Positions 45,516 to 53,418 of a stretch of DNA of 64,000 bases are shown here, piece by piece. Position 1 is the first letter of the stretch, and every line of letters begins with the position of its first letter. The translations under genes were made by a program, and so were the position numbers. Below the pieces are notes generated by a model, which was given only the letters and a program-made list of their open reading frames with translations, had not been told where the DNA came from and ran no database searches. Location of the stretch: positions 186,001 through 250,000 of the forward strand of contig JAFQZK010000004.1 of NCBI GenBank assembly GCA_017405965.1. The letters are read 5' to 3'. Source of the stretch: Muribaculaceae bacterium. Lineage in GTDB: Bacteria; Bacteroidota; Bacteroidia; Bacteroidales; Muribaculaceae.

Positions 45516-48500
45516 TTACTGGAAGGCGTTCTCGCTCAGGCCCTTGCCGCCGATGGCAAGATCCTTCATGTATTCGGGAACAGGCTTACCCAGATACTTG
45601 TCAACATATAGCTTGGCAAGATACTGGCCGAGCATGAAGCCGTGGCCACGCAGACCGGTGAGCAGACCCACCTCGGGATCGATGATGTAACGCGGCTCGA
45701 TGTAGTAGCCGGCCCATACGGCGTGGAAGCCTACCGATGCCAGGTTGGGAATCCACTGGGCAAACATCTCGCTCACGATCTTCAGGAAGGCCTGACTGTT
45801 GTACTTCAGGTTCTGGCGTGCCTCATAGGCGTCGCAGTCGGGTGATGCACAGCCGATGATCTGGCCGGTGTGCAGGAACTGCTGACCGTAAACGGCGTTG
45901 AAGCCCTTGTAGTGACGACGGTCGATGATCATGTCGAGTGAGTCGCCGTTGACACCCATGTTGGGCAGGCGACGGGTGATGAATGCCTGGTGCTTGACGG
46001 GATAGAGCTGGGTGTCGATGCCGAGCATATCGGCAAACTTCTCCGAGCCCCAACCCATGGCGTTGACAAAGTGGTCACAGGTGTATTCCACGTAGTGCTT
46101 GTCGTGACGGCGAACCAGCACACGGTACTTGTCGCCCACGCGCTGAACGCTCATCACCTCGCAATCCTCGAGCACCTCACCGCCATGCTGCTTGCCCACG
46201 TTGCGCACATAGTCGATTGTGCGGCCCGGGGTAGCCTGCCAGCAGTTCTCCGAAATCAAGGCGTGGCTGTAGATGTTGTCGTTGGGATTCCAGTAAGGCG
46301 AAATCACCTTGGTGAAGTCCTTGCGGTCAATCATATAGGCCTCGCTCCAGGCGCGGGAAGCGTCCAGTGAGCGATAGGTGGCGTCGTCATGTACGAGGTT
46401 GACATAGCGGGTCATCTTCAGGTCGATGTTGCAGTGCTGCTGGTCATCACGGAAGATTTCCAGGTTGTGCATCGCGATGTCGCTGATGTCGGGGTTGGAG
46501 AAGGCGGGACGGCCGCCACCGATGCAGCGCCACGTCGAACCGCGGTCATAGTTGACCAGGATGACACGTTTGCCGGCCTCGGCAAAGTAACGGAAGGCGG
46601 CGCTACCAGCCATACCGCCGCCAGCGACGATAATCTCGGTCTCGGCCTTCTCGATGATGGAGCCGTGTTCAAACACGAAGGTCTCCTTCGTTTCTCCGTT
46701 GTACACATCGCCCAGGGTAACCTGGTTGGCCAGCGGGGCGCGCGGGGTGCTGTCGCCGGTCACCTCGATGCCGTGGGCACGCAGGACCTGCTTGGCGCGC
46801 GACACGCAGCGCTTGCCGCGGCAGGGACCCATACCCATGCGGGTGGTGTGCTTGAGCTCGTCAACCGAGATGTACTTGCGGTCGCCCACCAGGGTCAGCA
46901 GGGTCTTCACGTCAACGTCCTCGCAGTGGCAGACGAAGGATTTGCCTTCCTCGGGATTGGTGAGGGGACGCAGGTTCAGGGGCTCGGGATAGCGCTCCTT
47001 GAGGATGAAACCTTTCACCTGGTTCAGGTCTTCGACCTCGGTAGCCTGCACGCGGGCCACATTGGTCTTGTTGTCTTTCTTGAGCACCTTCTCGATGAGG
47101 CCTTGGCCCACCTTGGCACCGTTGTCATCAACCAGGAACACTTCCTTGCCCTCTTCAACATCGTACTCTACGGGCAGGAACACCACATTCTTGCGCTTGT
47201 CGTAGCCGAAGATGGCCAGACCCGGGCAGTGGTTCACGCACTGCATACAGCCGATGCACTTGTCATAGTCAACGATGGGCACCGACGATGTGGTGGGCTT
47301 GGTGATGGCACCCTGCGGACAGGCAAAGGTACACGGGTTACAAGCGAAGCCGTACAAGCAGTTGATCTGCACATAGGGCTTAGCGGCCATGCGCTCCTCG
47401 CTGGGAACGCGCGGCTCATCGAGCAGGCGCACGGGACGCTGCTGCGAGTCGATATACTGGCGGGAAACCTCCAGATAGTCCTCATAGGAGAAACGGAGGC
47501 CCAGCTCCTGGGCTACCTCATAAGCCACCTGCTTACCGCGAAGCACGGCACTGGTGCCCTCGCCGATGCGAACGGCATCGCCGGCACCATACACGTTGCG
47601 GCCAAACACCGAACGGCCCTTCACGAGCAGCTGGTTGTCGGGAATCAGACCCGTGCAGATGTTGATGATGTCGATGTCGTCAATCACTTGCTCGGTGCCG
47701 GGAATGGGCTGGAAGTTCTTGCACTCGGCAATCACGGCACCGGTAACGCCGGTGTAATCCTCGTTGGGGATGGCGCGGATGAGCACGTGCGAGGTCATGA
47801 TGGGGATGCCCAGACGGCGAACGCGGTTGGCCTGAACGGGGAAACCGCCCTCGTGGTCCATACCCTCGATGATGGCCTTGATCGTGGCTCCGGCCTGCAT
47901 GGCCTGGTAGCTCGTCAGGTAGCCGATGTTACCGGCACCCACGGTGAGCACGCGCTTGCCCAGCAGGGTGTGCTCCTGGTTCATCATCTTTTGGAACACC
48001 GCAGCGGTGTAAACGCCCGGCACGTCATCGTTCTCGAACACGGGCATGAACGGCACGGCACCGGTAGCCACCACCAGATGGTCGGCGTCGATGTAGCTCA
48101 CCTCCTGGGTGACGATGTTCTTCAGGGCGATGCGGCGACCTTCGAGCAGGTCCCACACGGTATTATTCAGCAGGATGCCGTCGTGGTTGTCACCGGCCAG
48201 CGTCTTGGCAATGTCAAAACCACGCATTCCGCCGAACTTCTGCTCCTTCTCAAAGAAGAAGAACTGATGCGTCTGCATATTGAACTGGCCACCCTCGGTA
48301 GCGTTGTTATCTACCACAATGTTGGGAATTCCCAGCGCAGTGAGTTGCTCGCGGCATGCCAGACCGGCAGGACCACCGCCGATGATAGCCACCGTGGTCT
48401 TGTAAACCTTGGTCTCGCTGGCAGCACGGGTCTTGCCCTCGGGCATATAGTCCTTGGGAATCTCGCGCACCTCTTTCACGCCGTCAACGCTGGTGATGCA

Positions 48501-48737
48501 GATGCGGCGCACCTGACCGTCAACAAGCATCTCGCAGGCACCGCACTTGCCGATACCGCACTCCAGACTGCGGTTGCGACCGGTGGTACTGTGGCTGTGA
48601 ACAATTAATCCTGCCTGATGAAGGGCGGCAGCGATGGTTTTGCCTTTCTGACCGCGAACGGTTCTCCCTTCAAATTGGAATTCTACATACTCTTCTTTCG
48701 GAAGGTCAAGAATAGGATGGTTCTCAATTTTATACAT
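45516..48737 (-). CDS. Fused iron-sulfur flavoprotein oxidoreductase (HcnA-HcnB-HcnC-like)
   Basis: This 1073-residue protein joins, in order: a 2Fe-2S ferredoxin domain (Cys60, 65, 68, 80) like HcnA/SoxA N-termini; a pyridine-nucleotide disulfide-type FAD domain (about 115-430, VAIIGGGPAGLACREQL); two 4Fe-4S clusters (CLYGFACNPCTFACP and CIGCMQCVNHCP); a BFD-type 2Fe-2S domain (FVCHCEDVD ... CRGKRC); and a D-amino-acid-oxidase/DadA-type FAD domain (about 690-1060, EIIVAGGGMAGSAAF). These parts are separate subunits in hydrogen cyanide synthase, octopine/nopaline oxidase and amino acid or D-hydroxyproline dehydrogenases. It probably oxidises a secondary or alpha amine and passes electrons to a carrier. 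The substrate is not assignable. No partner genes are adjacent. Confidence 0.85.
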   Translation of the reverse strand: MYKIENHPILDLPKEEYVEFQFEGRTVRGQKGKTIAAALHQAGLIVHSHSTTGRNRSLECGIGKCGACEMLVDGQVRRICITSVDGVKEVREIPKDYMPEGKTRAASETKVYKTTVAIIGGGPAGLACREQLTALGIPNIVVDNNATEGGQFNMQTHQFFFFEKEQKFGGMRGFDIAKTLAGDNHDGILLNNTVWDLLEGRRIALKNIVTQEVSYIDADHLVVATGAVPFMPVFENDDVPGVYTAAVFQKMMNQEHTLLGKRVLTVGAGNIGYLTSYQAMQAGATIKAIIEGMDHEGGFPVQANRVRRLGIPIMTSHVLIRAIPNEDYTGVTGAVIAECKNFQPIPGTEQVIDDIDIINICTGLIPDNQLLVKGRSVFGRNVYGAGDAVRIGEGTSAVLRGKQVAYEVAQELGLRFSYEDYLEVSRQYIDSQQRPVRLLDEPRVPSEERMAAKPYVQINCLYGFACNPCTFACPQGAITKPTTSSVPIVDYDKCIGCMQCVNHCPGLAIFGYDKRKNVVFLPVEYDVEEGKEVFLVDDNGAKVGQGLIEKVLKKDNKTNVARVQATEVEDLNQVKGFILKERYPEPLNLRPLTNPEEGKSFVCHCEDVDVKTLLTLVGDRKYISVDELKHTTRMGMGPCRGKRCVSRAKQVLRAHGIEVTGDSTPRAPLANQVTLGDVYNGETKETFVFEHGSIIEKAETEIIVAGGGMAGSAAFRYFAEAGKRVILVNYDRGSTWRCIGGGRPAFSNPDISDIAMHNLEIFRDDQQHCNIDLKMTRYVNLVHDDATYRSLDASRAWSEAYMIDRKDFTKVISPYWNPNDNIYSHALISENCWQATPGRTIDYVRNVGKQHGGEVLEDCEVMSVQRVGDKYRVLVRRHDKHYVEYTCDHFVNAMGWGSEKFADMLGIDTQLYPVKHQAFITRRLPNMGVNGDSLDMIIDRRHYKGFNAVYGQQFLHTGQIIGCASPDCDAYEARQNLKYNSQAFLKIVSEMFAQWIPNLASVGFHAVWAGYYIEPRYIIDPEVGLLTGLRGHGFMLGQYLAKLYVDKYLGKPVPEYMKDLAIGGKGLSENAFQ

Positions 48738-48807
48738 GATGAATGGTTTATATGGTTATTGTTTCTTTTTCAGCGATTTAACCCCCATTAGGGGTAAACG
48801 AGGTGCA

Positions 48808-48815
48808 CAAAGATA
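48808..48815 (-). promoter_or_regulatory. -7 box of flavoprotein gene
   Basis: The minus strand reads TATCTTTG, about 71 nt upstream of the ATG at 48737. A CCCCCATTAGGGG hairpin lies between. Confidence 0.45.
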
Positions 48816-48839
48816 ACGTATTTTTGTGAATTCTGAGAG

Positions 48840-49378
48840 AAAATAGCCGAAATTATTAAGAAATTTAACGGCTATGGTTCACAAGTCTTTAAGGCAACTT
48901 CAGCGTAATAAATATGTCCAAAAGTTCAAGTGAAATGGAATCGAAGTGGATTGCTATAATTATTTAACCTCGTTTTCGTCCAGTTTTTCTCATCAATCAA
49001 ATTCAAATCACTACATCACAGCCAATTAGAATCACTTGGCATAATATCCACAACGCCCCACCCAGTTTCTCCTTGTATATCCCATAGCATCAACCTCCCC
49101 CCTCAAAAGCAATTGTTGAACGTAGGGCCTCGCCTTGGCGTGGCCGCACCCAAAAAAAGTAAAACATAAATCATCCTCAAACCATAAAACAGTAGTTTAA
49201 GTAGTCTCAGATGTCTTTTTAATAATTCTTCGCGCCTTAGCGCCTTCGCGTGGGGCCCCGTGCGCGGATGCCTCACTAACCTCTAACCTGCTCGCGCCAG
49301 CGAGCAATCCCAATAATTCTTCGCGCCTTAGCGCCTTCGCGTGGGGTCTCGTGCGCGTAAGCCCAAATAAGAAGATTC
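48840..49378. repeat. Intergenic region with repeat mosaic
   Basis: No gene is seen. The first 280 bp look plain. Then come a GTAGGGCCTCGCCTTGGCG copy (49122-49147) and the alternating modules CTTAGCGCCTTCGCGTGGGG (near 49236 and 49326), AACCTCTAACCT (49272-49288) and the TGCTCGC/GCGAGCA hairpin (49289-49306). Confidence 0.7.
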
Positions 49379-49380
49379 AG

Positions 49381-49421
49381 AAAAAACAAGCCCGGCTGGA
49401 TTGTTGTGGTTCCAGTCGGGC
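49381..49421 (-). terminator. Terminator of fructan operon
   Basis: On the minus strand GCCCGACTGGA (49421-49411) pairs with TCCAGCCGGGC (49400-49390; one G-T pair), followed by TTGTTTTTT. It closes the operon 28 nt after the fructokinase stop codon. Confidence 0.88.
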
Positions 49422-49448
49422 GAGTTTATAATTGAGCAGGTATTCGCT

Positions 49449-50339
49449 TTACTTGGCGGCGGCGAGGAGCTCGGGAGTCAGGGTGGGCATAGCGCCGTTC
49501 TGGGTGCAGACGTAGGCGCTGACCTTGACGGCCAACTCGTGAGCCTCAGGAACGGGTTTGCCGTTGAGGATGGCGGCGCAGAAGGAGCCTGTGAACGAGT
49601 CACCGGCACCGACGGTGTCGGCCACTTCAACCTTGGGGGTCTCTTGGAACGACATCTGGCCACGCGTGAACACGTACGAGCCGTTGGTGCCGCAGGTGAG
49701 CACGAGCATGTCGAGGTCATACTTGCCCAGGATGAGCCAGCACTTGTTCTCGATGTCAAGGCCGGGATAGCCGAACATGCGACCGATAGTCACCAGTTCC
49801 TCGTCGTTGATCTTGAGGACGTTGCAACGGCGCATCGACTGTTGGATGATCTCCTTGTTGTAGAACTGCTGACGCAGGTTGATGTCAAAGATCTTCATGC
49901 AGTCGTCGGGGGTGGCATCCAGGAAACGGTGGATGTTCTCGCGCGACACGACGTTGCGCTGAGCCAGCGAGCCGTAGCACACGGCGCGGCAGTTGGCGGC
50001 GATTTCCTCGATTTCGGGCGTGAAGGGAATATTGTCCCAGGCCACGTTCTCCTTGATGTCGTAGGTGGGGATTCCTTCCTCGTTCAAGGTCACCTGCACG
50101 GTGCCGGTGGGATAAGGCACACGCGGCATGAGGTACTTGAGACCGTGCTCCTCGAGGGCTTCGATGGTCTCCTCGGCGAGCTTGTCCTCGCCCAGTGCAC
50201 TGATGGCGATGGAGTTGTCACTGCCCAGGAACTGGCCTGCATGATAGGCGAAGTTGGCGGGAGCACCACCCAGTTTCTTACCTTCGGGGAGAACATCCCA
50301 CAGGGCCTCGCCCAGGCCCACTACATAACGTTTGTCCAT
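49449..50339 (-). CDS. Fructokinase, PfkB family
   Basis: This cytoplasmic sugar kinase phosphorylates fructose. The 296-residue product has the PfkB N-terminal motif (KLGGAPANFAYHAGQFLG) and the C-terminal signature VADTVGAGDSFTGSF with catalytic Asp. It is the last gene of the fructan locus, after an MFS transporter and two GH32 genes, the same gene set as the Bacteroides thetaiotaomicron levan locus. That context makes fructose the expected substrate, giving fructose 6-phosphate. The gap to the upstream MFS gene (104 bp) contains a perfect 13-bp inverted repeat that may process or attenuate the mRNA. Confidence 0.93.
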   Translation of the reverse strand: MDKRYVVGLGEALWDVLPEGKKLGGAPANFAYHAGQFLGSDNSIAISALGEDKLAEETIEALEEHGLKYLMPRVPYPTGTVQVTLNEEGIPTYDIKENVAWDNIPFTPEIEEIAANCRAVCYGSLAQRNVVSRENIHRFLDATPDDCMKIFDINLRQQFYNKEIIQQSMRRCNVLKINDEELVTIGRMFGYPGLDIENKCWLILGKYDLDMLVLTCGTNGSYVFTRGQMSFQETPKVEVADTVGAGDSFTGSFCAAILNGKPVPEAHELAVKVSAYVCTQNGAMPTLTPELLAAAK

Positions 50340-50381
50340 ATTCAGTTTTTAAGTTGTGAGTTTTAAGTTTTATGGCTACTG

Positions 50382-50436
50382 ATTACACGAATTCTACCGA
50401 TTAGTTGAATCTCTCAATCAGTTGAATTCGTGTAAT
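50382..50436. repeat. 13-bp inverted repeat ATTACACGAATTC
   Basis: ATTACACGAATTC (50382-50394) pairs with GAATTCGTGTAAT (50424-50436), in the gap between MFS and fructokinase genes. The right arm with its continuation (GAATTCGTGTAATTCGTAGT) is repeated at 51694-51713 in the gap on the other side of the MFS gene. Confidence 0.85.
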
Positions 50437-50443
50437 TCGTAGT

Positions 50444-51613
50444 TTAGTTTTGAGTTTTCGTTCCGAGTTGCTTGATATAGGTGAACAGATAGATGACACC
50501 GATGGCCATCACTGCCACAGCACCTGCTTGGCCCACTGCATCGCTGGCGAAGCCCATGAGCAGCGGGAAAATGGTGCCGCCAAACAGGCCCATGATCATC
50601 AGACCGGAAACCTCGTTCTGCTTCTTAGGCATCGACTCAAGAGCAGTGGCAAAACACATCGAGAAGATGTTGGAGTTACCGTAACCCACGAGAGCGATAG
50701 CAGCGTAGAGGATCCACTTCTCGTGGCCGAAGAACATACCGCACATCGACAGGGCCATCATGATGACACTGATGATGAAGAACGTCCTCATCTTGAGCAC
50801 GCGCAGGAAGAATGAACCCGTCAAGCAACCGATGGTACGGAAGATGAAGTAGAGCGAGGTGGCAAATGCGGCCTCGTTCAGGGTCATGCCAAGGCGCTCC
50901 ATGAGGATCTTGGGGGCGGTGGTGTTGGTACCCACATCGATGCCCACGTGGCACATGATGCCCAGGAACGAGAGCAGCACGATGGGCTCACCGAGGAGCT
51001 TGAAGCACTCCACAAAGGTCGAAGGCTTGCCCTCGATTTTCTCCTCATGGATGGGGGTTACTCCTAACAAGACAGCCGAGAAAATGCCGATCACAAAGAA
51101 GATGGCGAACAACACGCGCCAGTCAAGTCCCAGACTGGGTATCATCGCCGTGGCTCCCCACATGGCCAGATAAGGCGCGATGAACGAGGCGATGGCCTTG
51201 ATGAACTGGCCGAAAGTCAGCGTCGATGCCAGATTGCCGCCACCCATCACGGTCGATACCAACGGGTTGAGAGAGGTCTGCATCAGCGCATTGCCGATAC
51301 CCAGCAACGAGAAAGCGATGAGCATCACAGGAAAACTGTTGCCGAACAACGGAATCATCAGCGAGAGAATAGTCACTACCAGTGACAGGAGCACCGTCTT
51401 TTTACGGCCGATCTTGTTCATCAGCATGCCCGTGGGAACGCTGAAGATGAGGAACCAGAAGAAAACCAACGACGGGAAGATGTTGGCCACCGAGTCCGAG
51501 AGACCGAGGTCTGCTTTCACATAGTTCGAAGCGATACCCACGAGGTCAACGAAGCCCATGCAGAAGAAGCACAGCATGACCGCAATGATCGCGATTTTAT
51601 TTGTCTTTGCCAT
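50444..51613 (-). CDS. MFS sugar transporter
   Basis: This 389-residue inner-membrane carrier has 12 predicted membrane segments. It carries the MFS loop motif GMLMNKIGRKKTVLL after TM2 and is of the FucP/GlcP-like sugar:H+ symporter type found in Bacteroidetes. Placed between a GH32 gene and fructokinase, it most likely imports fructose from the periplasm. It is flanked on both sides by copies of the GAATTCGTGTAATTCGTAGT repeat, so it sits in its own segment of the operon. Confidence 0.9.
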   Translation of the reverse strand: MAKTNKIAIIAVMLCFFCMGFVDLVGIASNYVKADLGLSDSVANIFPSLVFFWFLIFSVPTGMLMNKIGRKKTVLLSLVVTILSLMIPLFGNSFPVMLIAFSLLGIGNALMQTSLNPLVSTVMGGGNLASTLTFGQFIKAIASFIAPYLAMWGATAMIPSLGLDWRVLFAIFFVIGIFSAVLLGVTPIHEEKIEGKPSTFVECFKLLGEPIVLLSFLGIMCHVGIDVGTNTTAPKILMERLGMTLNEAAFATSLYFIFRTIGCLTGSFFLRVLKMRTFFIISVIMMALSMCGMFFGHEKWILYAAIALVGYGNSNIFSMCFATALESMPKKQNEVSGLMIMGLFGGTIFPLLMGFASDAVGQAGAVAVMAIGVIYLFTYIKQLGTKTQN

Positions 51614-51725
51614 TTTTATTTAGTTTTTAGTTGCTCAACTACTAATTACGCTACTTAATACCAACTATTATTGTATCCGATTAATAATTTGATGAATTCG
51701 TGTAATTCGTAGTTGTAGTTAGTTG

Positions 51726-53387
51726 TTAGTAGTTGATTTGGTAAATCGTGGCCTTGCCGCCCTTGACCTTGAGGTTGGTATAAGGCGTGGTGGGGAACAC
51801 GAGGTTGGTCATCGCCATCTTGCCGTCGGCATCAAAGGCTTCGATGCTGCAACGGTCAACGAAGATGCGCAGCTGCTTGATGTTACCGTGGGTGGGGGCG
51901 ACTGTTACAACGGGGAAGGCCTCACTGAATGAAGCGTCACCGCTGGCGGTGCGGTCCATGGCAAAAGTCTGCTTGGCCGCATCATATTTCATCACCACCT
52001 GCTCGCCGTTGGCGTTGGACAGGATCAATTCCGTTGAGTTCTTCACATCCACGACGATTTCACAGGTCTCGGTCGGCTTCTTCACCTTGACACCGCGGGC
52101 TGCGAGCATTTCGGGTGAGGGCTTCACGCTGACGTAGGACTCCTCACCGTCGGTGAACAGGCCCAGGTCTCGGGGAATCGAGTTGGCGCTGCGGAACTGA
52201 CGCGTGGGCACCTGGTTGGCGTACTGCCAGTTAGACATCCACGCGATGACCACATGGCGGCCTGCAGGCGCATTGTAGAACGATACCGTGGCATAGTGGT
52301 CCTTGCCGTAGTCCATCCACTTGGTCACCTTGGGCATCGACTCGCAGGTGAACTTGTGGCCGTCAAAGTCGCCCACAAAGTACTGCGTTGCTGAGCCGCC
52401 GAAAGGACCGCCGGGGTTGATGTTGCAGATCAGCACCCACTTGCCGTCGATTTTCATCAGGTCGGGGCACTCCCACACACCACCGTGGTTGCCGTATTCC
52501 TTGCCGAAGGAACTCTCATACTTCCAGGTCTTCAGGTCCTTGGAGCTGTAGATGTTCATCTCTTGTCCGGCAGCCAGAATCATGTTCCAGGCGTTGATGT
52601 CGCTGTTCCAGAAGGGGTTCGGATCGCGGAAGTCGGGCACGTCGCTCGTCAGCACGGGGTTGCCCTCATACTTGTCGAACGTCATGCCGTTGTCGTGCGA
52701 GATGGCGATAGACTGCGTCTGGTTCTGTCCGGCGCTGGTGTAGATGGCCACCACATCGTTTCCGTCGGTCACACAGGAGCCCGAGAAGATGGTTCCCAGG
52801 GCATCAGGCTCGATGGCGATGGGCTGAGGCGTCCAGTGGATCAGGTCGGTCGAGGTCGAGTGGCCCCAAGTCATGTTCTCCCACTGCGAGCCGTAGGGGT
52901 TGTACTGGTAATACAGGTGCCACACACCATCCTTGTAGAACATACCGTTGGGGTCGTTCATCCAGCCGTAGGCCGGCGTGTGGTGATAGGCGGGACGGAA
53001 ACGCTCGCGGTTGGTCGCATCGAACGTGTCGGTAACGCGCATCTCACGCCAGCAGACGAAATCCTTCACGGCACCCGTCGTGCGGCGGTCACCATGGAAA
53101 GCGATGTCAAGCAGCACTTTCTTGTTGCCGAAGCGCTGAATATCCAGTGGCACATAGTAGTCCACCTTGTCCACAGCAAAGCGCACGTTGAGTGTCTGCA
53201 CCAGCTCATTGTCAACAACAACGCGCACGTGGGCATTCTCCTCCTTTTCCTGCACGGGCAGCAACAGGTACTTGCCCGTAGCGTCAACCCGCAGCATGGC
53301 GTGGTTTTCGCTCAACATCTGGGGGGCCAGTGCCGTGGCCGAGAAGGCCACGAGCACTGCCGCCATGATAGTTAATAGTCTGTTCAT
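51726..53387 (-). CDS. Glycoside hydrolase family 32 fructanase
   Basis: This enzyme hydrolyses beta-fructosidic links of levan, inulin or sucrose. The 553-residue product has a signal peptide without lipobox, so it is probably periplasmic and exo-acting. An N-terminal accessory beta domain (about 25-125) of the kind seen before GH32 in Bacteroides (DUF4980-like) is followed by the five-blade propeller. Catalytic residues: nucleophile Asp145 in WMNDPNG, Asp255 in FRDP, acid/base Glu306 in ECPD. The C-terminal beta-sandwich ends with IDRCSIEAFDADGKM-type strands. It follows the GH32-like lipoprotein gene by 31 bp. Confidence 0.95.
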   Translation of the reverse strand: MNRLLTIMAAVLVAFSATALAPQMLSENHAMLRVDATGKYLLLPVQEKEENAHVRVVVDNELVQTLNVRFAVDKVDYYVPLDIQRFGNKKVLLDIAFHGDRRTTGAVKDFVCWREMRVTDTFDATNRERFRPAYHHTPAYGWMNDPNGMFYKDGVWHLYYQYNPYGSQWENMTWGHSTSTDLIHWTPQPIAIEPDALGTIFSGSCVTDGNDVVAIYTSAGQNQTQSIAISHDNGMTFDKYEGNPVLTSDVPDFRDPNPFWNSDINAWNMILAAGQEMNIYSSKDLKTWKYESSFGKEYGNHGGVWECPDLMKIDGKWVLICNINPGGPFGGSATQYFVGDFDGHKFTCESMPKVTKWMDYGKDHYATVSFYNAPAGRHVVIAWMSNWQYANQVPTRQFRSANSIPRDLGLFTDGEESYVSVKPSPEMLAARGVKVKKPTETCEIVVDVKNSTELILSNANGEQVVMKYDAAKQTFAMDRTASGDASFSEAFPVVTVAPTHGNIKQLRIFVDRCSIEAFDADGKMAMTNLVFPTTPYTNLKVKGGKATIYQINY

Positions 53388-53418
53388 TATTGTAAAGGTA
53401 CTAATTGTTGTTTACCGT

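Noticed and set aside
46389-48608. Open frame of 739 codons opposite the flavoprotein gene
   Set aside because: The sense strand encodes complete cofactor motifs. The antisense translation is Val/His/Ala-rich and matches nothing.
45516-48737. Hydrogen cyanide synthase
   Set aside because: The similarity is to the domain set shared by many amine oxidoreductases. The fusion and extra 4Fe-4S clusters do not match HcnABC specifically, so cyanide formation cannot be claimed.
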